Assembly (NCBI RefSeq): GCF_030272615.1
Contig: NC_081412.1
Span: forward strand, 542,580,335-542,644,334
Reading direction: 5' to 3'
Origin: Cryptomeria japonica
Taxonomy: Eukaryota > Streptophyta > Pinopsida > Cupressales > Cupressaceae
DNA length: 64,000 bases
Shown here: one piece after another, positions 36,101-46,368 of the stretch
Numbering within the stretch: position 1 is the stretch's first letter
Layout: the number at the start of each line of letters is the position of its first letter
Made by a program: the position numbers and the translations under genes
Notes under the pieces: generated by a model
Told to the model about the DNA's origin: nothing
Databases searched by the model: none
What the model saw: only the letters and a program-made list of their open reading frames with translations

Positions 36101-36529
36101 CCAAAGGGTTCTCCGCTGGTTTCAGGTATTTCCAAGGCTATATTAAATCTTTCGGAAAGCAAAGAGATGCAAGATATTCGGAAGAGTTGGTTCAATTCAA
36201 CTGAAAACAAATGCAACATTGAGTCAGGTGGTTCGGATTCAAACAAATTGAGCCTCAAAGACTTTTGGGGCATATTTCTTTTCACAGGATGCATATCATT
36301 TCTCGCCCTTGTCTACTATCTGTGTCACCTGATTTACCGATTTGTGCACAGAAATGTGAATTCATCTCATGATAAATCCATCTCCACCCGATTGCGATCG
36401 TTTGCCAATTATGCAGACAAGAAGGACATCCCAGCACCAAAGAGAAAGAGGCATAATACCGCCACTTTATCATATGGAACTGAGGCTTCCACTTCCTCTG
36501 AAATTCCTGTTTCAACAAGACGGATGTGA
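33177..36529 (+). CDS. Plant glutamate receptor-like (GLR) ion channel, six exons
   Basis: Exons 33177-33441, 33557-34872, 34958-35238, 35473-35504, 35603-36015 and 36095-36529 join in frame into about 913 residues with GT-AG introns (79-234 bp). That is the usual GLR length. Visible parts are a signal peptide (1-25), the receptor-family N-terminal domain with SIVGPQTS and PYFIRTVPND, and a bipartite ligand-binding domain (S1 with Arg542 and VDFTQPY near 546-552). M1 is near 582-601, the pore loop LFSFSTLF near 621, M3 has SYTASL at 657-662, then S2, M4 (about 828-850) and a basic Ser/Thr-rich cytoplasmic tail. GLRs are amino-acid-gated cation channels of plasma and internal membranes, used in calcium signalling. 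The start ATG gives a clean signal peptide. No stop or frameshift was found. Exon joins were placed by eye from splice sites and family alignment, not from transcripts. The ligand and subfamily are not assigned. Confidence 0.92.
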
Positions 36530-36636
36530 ACTGCATTTCAGGATTGTGTAATCTATCTAATATAAGTATTCTGGTTGTGGATTAATTTTGGCTTCATGGT
36601 TCAACTTAAATGATCATATCTACGGCAAACCAACTG

Positions 36637-36642
36637 AATAAA
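36637..36642 (+). terminator. Poly(A) signal of the GLR gene
   Basis: AATAAA occurs 108 bases after the stop codon, followed by a T/G-rich stretch (CGTGTTGTAAATGTATGTGG). Confidence 0.5.
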
Positions 36643-36849
36643 CGTGTTGTAAATGTATGTGGAAATTTTGTCTTGACCACAAAGATGGGATTTGTGGTCA
36701 AACAAAAATGATTGTAATAACCGTGTAGAACTATAGAAATTATTGGGCATTGTTCAAGGATAGTTGCCGTAGCGATATATAACACGTCTACCGGATATAC
36801 ATTTGAGTGTATTTATTGATAAATAAAAAATAAAAAAAAATTATTATTA

Positions 36850-37005
36850 TTTTTTTGATGGAGGTTCAGATCTACGACCTGCAGTTTTGTGAGGGCTTTC
36901 ACGAAGTAATAGGCTGAGAGCCAAGGTCTTATGATGTCGGAGTCTTGCACTCAGCAAGACTTGATCTCTGGTTGGTAAGCAAGTAGACCAAGGGCCCATT
37001 GACAT
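36850..37005 (-). mobile_element. Candidate tRNA-derived SINE (minus strand)
   Basis: On the minus strand the segment starts GGGCCCTTGGTCTACTTGC (an A-box-like TGGTCTACTTG) and continues to GATCAAGTC, which fits the polymerase III B-box GWTCRANNC. It ends GAACCTCCATCAAAAAAATAA, an A-rich tail. Short A-rich direct repeats (AAAAAATAAT-like) flank it. The A-to-B distance is shorter than in a full tRNA, so an anticodon-arm deletion must be assumed. Only one copy is visible. Confidence 0.4.
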
Positions 37006-37850
37006 TATTTTTTATTTTTATTCTTTATATAAAAGTAATCTTTCTTATGAAGAATTAAATCTAATTTTATCTTATTGTATAATTTATACAAGATTTGTTA
37101 ATTTTTTTCTACTATTTAAAAAAATGGCTTATTAAATTGAAAGATATGTACATGACAACATTTATTAGCTAATAGGCAAAAAACTATCGATAAATCTATT
37201 CTTCAAGAAAATATTTTGCAATCATCAAAATTAAACAACTTCTTGGCGTATCCATGGAAAATTGCATGCCTTTGAATATGTGAATAGGTGCTTAGGATTC
37301 CAAGAAAATGCAAGATCATACTACTTAAAAAATTACTACTTTAGGATTGTCTTTGGTAAGTGCACAAAGATGGGGACCAAAAAGAGGTCCTAAGTGGTCA
37401 CTTTTTCTTTTTCTTTTTCTTTTGAAATCAAGAAATATTGATCTTGGATATGAAATTGAAGATAGTTATACTTAAAAAATGAAGATACAACAAGAATAAA
37501 AGTCATAGTACCCTTATCATATTTTCTAAACTACTATTTTTTTAAAACATTGTGGGGATTAATGGGTTGAAAAAGGGGGTTAATAACATATAATCTAGCA
37601 TTAATTTTTTTGATTATTTAAAAGATTGATTTAGTGAAAAAATAACTAACGCTATGTAGTTTATGTTCAAAATTTCAACTAATTTTTAATGAGTATATAG
37701 TTTTTTACTAATTTTCAAAGTGGATACATCTTGAAAAACAAAAAAATAAGTGTATTCCCTCAATTTTTTGGAAACTAGTGAAAAATCAATTTTTTTAAAA
37801 AATTTATGTAGATTAGAGTTTAGTTTTGATTAGATTAAATGGGAGAGAAT
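37005..37850. other. AT-rich spacer, no gene
   Basis: Long A and T runs and no maintained coding frame or terminal repeats. Confidence 0.5.
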
Positions 37851-39941
37851 CGATCCATTACATAAAAAACCATAATGCTAAGAATAGGGGTCTCATGAGG
37901 AGTGAGAGAACCCATAAAAAAAACTAGCAAACAAAAAGGAACCAAAACCAACTGACTACCAGAAACAACTAACAGTTCAAAAAAATAAACCATAAACTAA
38001 AGGAAACCAAAAAACCTACACCGTCCATAGAAGACACAAACTGATGGTCTACTGGTAGGGGATTTTTTAGCTTGATAATCCTAGTGAAGCACTTTCACCT
38101 TCTCAGAAAAAGATAATCTTTTGTTTGAACCTTTGCTTGAAGAGATAGCAAGGGACTCCAGTGTAGCCTTGACCATAGATATAGTAGGCTCTAAAATGTT
38201 GGCTAATATCATTTCCATGTAGCGTTTCCTCTTGTCATGTCGTTTATTGATCTCTTCTTGGGTAGCTTGCGGAGAAACCAATTTTTTTCTTGCCATCTCA
38301 TCATTTTGATTAATAAAAGTAGGATAGGCATGTAATGTTACATATTTGTATAATGACACCAAGAGCGCATGAGGGATGCACAACCAACAAAAAACCCCCC
38401 TACTAAAACAAACCAAAAACTAGCAACCCAAAAGCCAACAACAAAACTAGAAAACCAACAGAAACAAAAAGAGAGATCAAAACCCACAAAAAACTAGAAC
38501 AACAACCTAGTAATGACATAAGGAGATGACCAACTAAATGGGGAATTTTTATCTTGCCAATCCTAGTAGAAACTTGACACTTTATTAGAAAAGGAGACTT
38601 TTTTGCAATAATCGAACCTAGAGCCAGAGGACACTAAGGTGGAATCAAGGGTGGCTTTAACCAGGGACTCCGTGGGGCCTAAACTTGCAATTAGGGCTTT
38701 TATGCATTTACGTTTCTTCTCCCTTTTCCTATTCATCTTGGTCTAGATAGTCTGGATAGCCTGCAAGGAGGCATTATGCATATTGGCCACATTCCTGCAA
38801 GCTAGATTAAACTCCTCAATTTTATTTTTGAGAGCCTCGTAGGATCTCTTAATTTCTTCCAGCTCAATTTTGGTCCCACCCATTTTGAGCTTGGCATCCA
38901 AATCATCAATCCTCTCATTCACCTTATCTCATTGCTCCATTAAGCCTACAAGATCATTGGTAAATCTCCACACTCTATCTTAATCTAAATCTCCACCTAC
39001 GCATTAGCACTAGCTTCAACCTCAACAAACACCTCCAACCGATTAATTTTTCTGATAGCAACATTCATCTACCCAAATAGCCATTTTAAAAAGTTGTCTA
39101 GCCTTTGCACCTCATCGTGCAAGTCCTTCACAATTTTAGTGAGGACCATAATCGATCTCGGGGGCTTGGTATTTACAAAGGGGGAAGGGTTTGAGGGGGG
39201 AAGTGTAGGGTTAACTTCAGTATTAATATTAGCGATAGGGGACCAATCCAATCTAGTGGTTTTAGAGGAATCCGATTTATCAGAGGAAATAGAGTCAGAG
39301 CTCAAGTCCTCAATAATATCCACATTCTTGTGCATTTGAGTCTGGGTTTCCACAACATGGTCCTTTTTAGTGGAAAAATGGCCACATGTGCAGGGATCTT
39401 TCTTATGGGAATTTTTGAACCTGAATGTGAGACTTCACCAAAATTGACGAGGGTGACAATGAGATCAACATATAAGGGGGTCATAAGTGGACTCGATATC
39501 AACAATGGGGATCTCCCTAGAGGGGGCTAAGGCCAAATGGAAGTTATATAACCTACGGATAAGGCCTTGATGAAGAGGGGGTATACCCTTAACACAAGCT
39601 TTAGAAATAAATTGAAACAAGGAAGATAAAACCTAGTAGGGAAAATTCATTCTTATCCCATGGCGAAGGTGGTTCAACATGGGGAAAATCTAAAGGTGGA
39701 ATCTCCTCTTCCTTCTGTCCAAAGTGAAGTACTTCATGAGAAGAAGGGCTACCTCCTTCCAAATACCAAGAATATCTTCCCTGTTGTAGCCACTTTGGAG
39801 CCTAGAAACCCCTTTCCTATGTTCAAAGAAATGCTCAAAATCTTCCTTGTAGGTCCCCTTACGATTTTTAGGAAAGGAAATGCCATCGGGGGCACCCCCC
39901 AGTCACTTTTTCTATGGTCTCCTCAGAAACCACAAAGACAA
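37850..39941 (-). pseudogene. Degenerate minus-strand LINE-associated coding tract, tandemly duplicated
   Basis: Read from 39941 downward, the minus strand keeps stretches of coding character: an acidic Ser/Asp-rich part (39353-39069, EDLSSDSISSDKSDSS), then a charged helical part (about 38940-38760) and basic ends such as KRYMEMILANILEPTISMVK (38260-38200). The segments at 37900-38330 and 38380-38760 are related in order (LSFSEKVKV versus VSFSNKVSS; MVKATLESL versus LVKATLDST), so the 3' part is a tandem duplication of about 480 bases. Stops and frameshifts are frequent. It is the continuation of the LINE-like remnant at 47.6-48.9 kb, split by the LTR element. I do not recognise the function. 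Confidence 0.4.
39937..39941 (+). other. Left target-site duplication of the LTR element
   Basis: GACAA here and GGCAA at 47594-47598: five bases with one mismatch, the length expected for LTR retrotransposon integration. Confidence 0.55.
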
Positions 39942-41126
39942 TGTTGGCATTTTTGATGATTATGTTGTGATTGTCATTGATGGACACACACCTGCTATGA
40001 GATCACTTTTTGAATGTATGAATTATGCTCAACCGAACCGGTATTATGTTGTAGTCTTTAGACTATAGATGTTAAGCAGAAAGTGTTTACCGATCTCAAG
40101 CAGTATAAAGACCCAAGCAGCATGAAGAGGTCAAGCGGTTTGAGGATCTCAAGTGGAGCAGAGAAAAGGAGCTAAAAGCGACAGTTATCATTTTCCTAGT
40201 CTTCATTTTTGTTAACCGGTAATCTATTTTATAATTGAACTAGTATTACTCTTAGTTACCAGCCGGTAACCAGTAAAGTTGTATAAACTAGTAATACTCT
40301 GTGATGAGTTACCAACCGGTATATTTTTGTGATGAGTTACCATCCATCGACACTTTGACGGTGATTTTGTGTCATGTTACCAAATGTGTCTAGATACAAT
40401 GAACCTAGGAACTTGCAATGTAATCCTATTGGACCGACATGAAATCAGATTTCTTTTAAGGACATCATGTCTAGGGTTTTGAATATGTGTGTAGCTGTTA
40501 GGTTTTTGGTGGTTGACGAAGCTCTTGTTTGTGAGATCTTATAAGAAGATCAAGTCTGTGTGCTGTAACAGAGTGTGGATTTACTAAAGACTGAAGTAAT
40601 ACTGAAATGCATTAGCAATGAGATACCATGGATCTAATCAAGCAGACTGTGCCATTTGCTAGATCATTCACTTGTTGATTACTCACATCTTTGACAAGTC
40701 AGAAACCCTTAACCGGGTAGGCCCAGAAAAGCCTTTGTAAATCCTCTAACAAGGTGATTCACTTCTGTGGATCTGAAATCCTCTCACAAGGTAGTCTTTA
40801 ATCAGACTTATCTCCTAACAGAGATTGAGATTCCTAACTGGTAAAGAATATTGTATGACCTTAACCGGTCTGGTTACTATTTTGTAGATAGTTACTTGTG
40901 AGTTTCATCTCACCGTGGTTTTTCTCATTTGGGTTTCCACGTCAAAATCTCTTGTGTTATGGTGATTGTGCTTCTATGGGTGAATGCCTTATTTTCTATT
41001 TGGTTTGCATGTGTGTTAACCAGTTTGTTTGTGAAACTATTTTACTGGTTTACTGCTAGACTGTTAAAGTGTTTAAGTACAATATTTTTTGTTATACTAA
41101 TTCACCCCCACTCTTAGTATTCATCA
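39942..41126 (+). repeat. 5' LTR
   Basis: It starts TGTTGGCATTTTTGATGATT and ends TTAGTATTCATCA. It contains the TTTTTCTCATTTGGGTTTCC block and many ACCGGT-type sites. Compared with the 3' LTR it lacks about 16 bases near 40030 and a duplicated stretch near 40860. Confidence 0.93.
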
Positions 41127-41128
41127 AT

Positions 41129-41141
41129 TGGTATCAGAGCC
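41129..41141 (+). other. Primer-binding site, tRNA-Met type
   Basis: TGGTATCAGAGCC two bases after the 5' LTR is the classic plant copia primer site. Confidence 0.92.
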
Positions 41142-41176
41142 AACCTTTCTATAAGTCTAACCACTTGGAAAGAGAT

Positions 41177-42457
41177 ATGGGGGAATATACTGTGAGGGAA
41201 CTTACTCATCGACTCACTTAGACTGAGAAAGCCTATGATGAACTTAAAGTCAAATATAAGGCCTCTCAGGAAAAAAGAAGAGAGCATGCTACAAAATTGA
41301 TGGAGCTAACTGAAAACAGTTCTTCTGATGAAGCGGACATGGAAGCCCTAGTTCAAGAAGTAGAAAAATTGAATGAATCCAATACCAACCTAAGAAAGGA
41401 GTTGGAAGGACTAACTATCCAAATGTGTTAAGAGCTTGAGAACCAAAGGAAAATTGAAGATCTGGTAAAAGATAAAGATCGTGAGATCTCCAAGCTGAAG
41501 CAAGAAATCAGTGTTCTCACCGCTCATCTCCAAGAGAGTAAAGTGGAAAAAGAAGAAGTGCAAGGTGAATTAAACATGGCTATTTCTGAGAATGTAACCT
41601 TGAAGGAATCCAATGTTGCTATTTCCAAAGAACTCACTGGGTCAAAGAAAATACTTGTCAAATTCAATAAGAGCAATGTCAAGCTAGAGCAGAAGCTTGA
41701 ATTAGCTAAACCGGTAAAAAATACCAATGGACATGGTTTCTCTGATTATGAGGAAGGTGAGACCTCTGGAAAAAAAGATGGAGCATCAAAGAAGCAACTG
41801 ACACTAAAGGATAAAGGTAAGAAAAAGTTCAAACCTGTCTGCTTTAATTGTCTCAAGGAAGGACACACTGCCAATGTATGTAGAAGTAAGGCTTACAATA
41901 ATTTTCCTTATTTTCTAAATGATAAGCCTAGACCCAATGGATTCAATGGTAATTGTTATGCATGCAAAAAGTTTGGGCATAGAGCATTTGAATGCAGGCC
42001 AGTCATGCACAATAGCAGAAGGTATCCTCAAAGGAGTCAAGGAGTTTTTCTTGAACCCTCTGGGAACCAGAATCCAAACCGGTTTAATACCTATAATCAT
42101 CAGTCAGGTAGCAGTGGCTATCAAGCGGCAACCAGATGGAGAGAAAACTATTTGATTTGTCATGATCATGGTCACACTGCTGCAACATGCAGAAGGAAGA
42201 ATGGAAACATGAATAATGGACCTTGGAGAGCACCTGGAATGGTTTGCTATCATTGCAACAAATCGGGTCATACAACAAGATTCTGCAGAACTAGAAAGAA
42301 TATATCGGATGATATACTGGTCATTCCAGAAGGAAATATTGATGTTGAAACTGTTCAAGCGGATATGAAGAAAACCTGGAAGAAGAAGCCAGAAGAAGTG
42401 ATTCAAGAAGAACCGGTTTCTGCACCTAGTGTGGAAGTTGCTGAACCGACAAACTAA
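41177..42457 (+). pseudogene. Gag with three zinc knuckles, two premature stops
   Basis: One frame runs from ATG 41177 (MGEYTVRELTHRLT) to TAA 42455-42457, about 427 codons, interrupted only by TAG at 41219 and TAA at 41429. The N-terminal half is a long charged coiled coil. Three CX2CX4HX4C knuckles follow: CFNCLKEGHTANVC (from about 41839), CYACKKFGHRAFEC and CYHCNKSGHTTRFC (about 42245). A fourth, degenerate knuckle (CHDHGHTAATC) lies between the second and third. The C-terminus is Lys/Glu-rich. Zinc knuckles bind the packaged RNA. Copia gags usually have one knuckle, so three or four is unusual. An intact frame from 41543 (304 codons, non-AUG or internal start) would still carry all knuckles. 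Confidence 0.8.
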
Positions 42458-42898
42458 GCAGCATAAAAGCTTAGGGGGAGCAAACGGTGAAATGTTTCAA
42501 ACCCCCGGTTTACACTAGTAAAATACCTCAACTGGTATGTGATACCTGTCAGTTGGCAGAAGACTGGAAACGGTAAAAGGCAAATTAGGGTTTATGCCCT
42601 AATAATGGAGCAATTATTATGGTAGGTGAAGAACTTGTTTAAAAGAATTTTTCAAGTTATTTTTCACTTATCAGTTCTCAAGTGAAGAAGTTTTTAAGCA
42701 CTGAGCGAAGAAAAGAGATTTGGATTTCCATTTGAAGAATTTTTTAAAATCTTGAAGAAGAATCAGAAGCAAACATCTGTTGGTGAAGTGTAGAACACAA
42801 AGCGATATTTCAACAACTGAAGGAGTGTGTGGCGAAGTATAATTTGTGAGCCCTAAATTTCAATTTATGAAGGTGCTTTTCAAATTTCTCTATTTATC
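42458..42898 (+). other. Spacer between gag and second ORF
   Basis: Non-coding stretch with a polypurine-like GCTTAGGGGGAGCAAAC at about 42470, similar to the true polypurine tract before the 3' LTR. It may have arisen when pol was lost or replaced. Confidence 0.5.
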
Positions 42899-45800
42899 AT
42901 GGCTTCCGCATCACATCCTAGCTCTAGTGCACCCATTGATTCAGTAGACTTCATTCAACGAAAGGCAAAATATAATGCCCTATCTCAAATACCCGCTGGT
43001 GTCATAGTCGAGGAATGCATTTCTGATTACATTAACTGTAAGATTGAAGATCTAGGATCTCTTATGATGCATTCTCAGTTGAGTTTGTTCTGTGGGAAGG
43101 ACAAGAAGATTAAACCAAAATTTAGCATTCTAGAAAAGAAGAAGCTTCACAATGCAGTCTATTTCCTTGAAGAGTTTTTAGATGATCACATCCGCATCAT
43201 TCTGAGCAGAGTACACGGTGTTAAAATGTACTTAGAGCGGATGCATGACATCACACCAGAAGCAATTCATGCCATCATCGGTTTCTATAACGTCGGTGAA
43301 GTGTCAGCCCTAAGGAAGATCGGGAAGACCAAAATGACCAAGCTCACTGGTTCAGTGAGTGACTCATGGGGAATGACTGTCAATTCCATCAAGGGTGATC
43401 TGGTCAAATATGCGTGTATGGTGATAGGATACCGGACTTTCCATGCTAGTAGAATCAACTCTGTCTCTGATGTAGCGGTAAATGCTGCCTATGGGATGAT
43501 CATGGAAGATGCATCATTTGACTTATGCACCTATATGCAAAGGCAACTTTTGGTGAACCTAAAGTTGATTAAATTGGATAATGCCTTGAGATTTAAGTTT
43601 GGACAACTATTGGTTGGGTTGTTCTTCTACTTCCAAGGTTACTTCCCAGGAGTTGGAGATATTCAGTGGTCTGCTGACTAACTGGTTACAAAGAAAATCA
43701 AGGAAAGCCTTCAAGCGGTTGGAACCAGTTATCCTAGAGTTTTGAACAAGTGCTTTGATGAGTTTAGATGCAAGATGAGCCAAAGAGTGAGAATATCAGG
43801 CGATATTGTCAAGAAATATGAAGATGACATATACTTCACCATCAAAGTTGATGAGTACATAATGGAGGTGGTTAAGCCTAGACAAGAAGAAGTGGAACCC
43901 ATGGGCTATGAGGTAATGTACGACATGTTAGATGGGTATGCCTCTACCCTACTCGCGTCATCCCTTGATCCAAAGGAAAAGATAATCGACACCTATTTAG
44001 AAAGGGTTACACCGGTTGAAGAACCCTCAGTAAAGAAGGGAAAGTCAATGCCTTTAGCATCGACACCAGTTATTGCAGCCAGTCCCAAAGTGACCAAGCG
44101 GTCACCAGCAAAGAAGAAATTGGAAGCTGCACTCGCTAAAGTCTTTGAGAGGAAGCGGAAGACAAAAATCAACACACCAAACTCAGAGGACACTGTGTCT
44201 GAAGAATAGCCTAAGAAGACTAGGCAAACGAGGAAAAAGACAAAGAATGAATTGACAACATCTGCACCGGTAAATATTGATATTTCCTCCTACATACCTT
44301 TGACACATTGTCAAAGAACTATTAAGAATATTATAAGAAAAGTGCTTGGTGATTTGAAAGAGTGCTTTGATGATTTTAATGATGATGAAAAGGAAGAAGT
44401 TGAACAGGAAGTCATTAATTATTTATGTATTTATGACCGGTGGCCATCAAAAATTAAATCCGAGACACCCAATTCTTTATATAATTCTTTAGATAAAAAA
44501 TGACGCATTGCCATAGAGAAGGAATAGGAAATAAGAGAGGAAGTATTTGCACAATACTTTCCTGATGTGCCTAAAGAAAAACTTTATGAAGTGATGGAAA
44601 TATATAAGGGCCTATTCTTCATGAGAATAAGGAGACTCCTGTTGCTAGAAGGAAAAGTCCCAGAAGTGGTAAAAGATACCCACTCCCTTGCTCAATCTGC
44701 TCTAAGGTTGCATCAAGTGGCTAAAGCCAACGAAAAGGCTGAGCAAGAACCAAAAATCAATCAACCGGATGAAGTATATGACAATGAAGGAGAACCGGTT
44801 ACTACTCAATTGGACCCTATTGATGTTGATTCCTTGAATGGTGAAAATGTTACTCCAGATGCACCAACAGAAACAACAGGTCAGGAGAAACAGGAGGAAG
44901 AAAAGAGAAAACAGGCAGAAGAGGAAAAGAAGGAAAAGGAAGAAGAGAAGAAAAAAGAGGAAGAGAAGAGAAAAGAGGAAGAAAAGAGAAAAGAAAAGGA
45001 GAATAAGAAACAAGAAGAAGAGAAGAAGAAGAAGGAAGCGGAAAAGAAAGAAGAAGAGAAACAAAATGAAGAAGAAAAGAGACAAGAGGAAGAGAAGAAG
45101 AAGAAGGAAGCGGAGCAGGAAAAAGAAAAGAAACAGGTAGAGGAGAAGAAAAAGGAAGAGAAGAAGAGAAAGGAAGAGGAGAAGAAGAAATAGGAAGAGG
45201 AGAAAATGAAGGCGGAAGAGGACAAGAAAAGAGCACTCAGGTGGGGACCCCAAAGGCAACTAGTAGTCAAGACAAACCGACTGACATTACTAGTCCCTTT
45301 GATCTCCAATCTGCAAATGAATCAGAGCTGTTACAGGGCATTAAGGTTGCTCAAGAATTCCTGGAAGGGATAATGAGGAAGAAGGAGCAAGATGTGATCC
45401 AAGTTGCAGTGAACACTCTTATCGGTTTGATACCCGGTACCAACCTCCCTAGTACCGCTTCCTCTTTGGCCCAACTGAAACTCTTATGCATAGTTTTGGA
45501 AGACCAGGTACAAAGCTTGGAAGAGGTTGTTGAAGCGAATGCCAAGAAGGAGCATCAAAAGGCTTTAAATACTGCCTTGGTGAAAAATTTACATGAGCTC
45601 TAGTCCAATCTATAGAAGGCACATAAGGACATTAGAGATGCAATGGATGAGGGGAAATTACTGCTCAGTAAGATATTTCAACCACATCTTTTCTATGATG
45701 ATGTACTTGCTCAAAAAGACAAACTGCAATCTGATATGCAGTCATTCATAAGAACCTTCAAGACTCCCTATGATTCCTTCACCACATATGGACAAACCAC

Positions 45801-46062
45801 TCACCGATTTCAACTCCAGTCTGCAAGAATAGAGGCAGAGATCAGCAACCGGACACAAAATTTGCAGGAACTTCAACTGGTCCTACTGCCAAGACTGCAA
45901 ATTCTCCAGAAATGTTATCTCAATCTAGATGCCCTGACGGTCACTCAAGAGATGAGTACCTTGGATGCCATGGAAGAGCAGGTCTATCAGATGCAAATGG
46001 AGAATGAGGTTTCTACCTCATTGCTTGAGTCATGGTCCTTATCCATGAAGCAATTTATGTAG
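42899..46062 (+). pseudogene. Second ORF: plant transposon-protein-like domain plus Lys/Glu coiled coil
   Basis: The frame opens at ATG 42899 (MASASHPSSSAPIDSVDF) and stays in register to about 45225 with stops at 43679, 44207, 44501 and 45191. One frameshift near 45230 leads to a second frame with stops at 45601 and 45613 and an end at 46060-46062. Total length is about 1050 codons. Residues 1-260 form a globular domain with ITPEAIHAIIGFYNVGEV, FDLCTYMQRQLL and FKFGQLLVGLFFYF. These align in order with the ORFs at 1-2856 (minus) and 18514-22489. Next come a Ser/Lys-rich linker, an extreme Lys/Glu repeat (44880-45240) and a helical C-terminus. It sits where pol would be in a copia element. 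Function is unknown. Every stop could arise from a Gln or Arg codon by one C-to-T change. Confidence 0.65.
44880..45240 (+). repeat. Purine-rich Lys/Glu-coding tract
   Basis: About 360 bases are almost pure purine on the plus strand, built from GAAGAG, AAGAAG and AAAGAG units, coding EEKRKEEEKRKE-type repeats. Long open frames on the opposite strand here are shadows made of Phe/Leu/Ser and are not genes. Confidence 0.85.
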
Positions 46063-46352
46063 GACTTTAAATCTATTTTTGACAAATTTCACTCTTTATT
46101 GTCATAAACATTTAGAAACAGGGGATTATTCAGCTGTACTTTGTCATTGTTGGCAAAGGGGGAGTAGTATTCTAGTATTTAAAATTTTGATGCATGCTAT
46201 GTATAATTTCATGTTTGTCTCTATAAGGAGTAGTATACATTGTATTTTCTGCAAAGGGATAGTGTATATGCTTAGGGGGAGTATTTTTGATTATGGCATA
46301 ATTTTGTTGTAAAACACTTAGATGTCAAAATTTTCCTAAGTGTTGCCATCAA

Positions 46353-46368
46353 TGCCAAAGGGGGAGAT
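46353..46368 (+). other. Polypurine tract
   Basis: TGCCAAAGGGGGAGAT directly precedes the 3' LTR. Similar runs at 46144 and 46272 are decoys or extra priming sites. Confidence 0.85.

Noticed and set aside
39660-40068. Plus-strand frames near the left LTR border
   Set aside because: They cross from a minus-strand coding remnant into LTR sequence and show no recognisable domain.
44702-45309. Long minus-strand frames rich in Phe, Leu and Ser opposite the Lys/Glu tract
   Set aside because: They are complements of AAG/GAG-type codons, have no independent coding signal and lie inside a plus-strand ORF.
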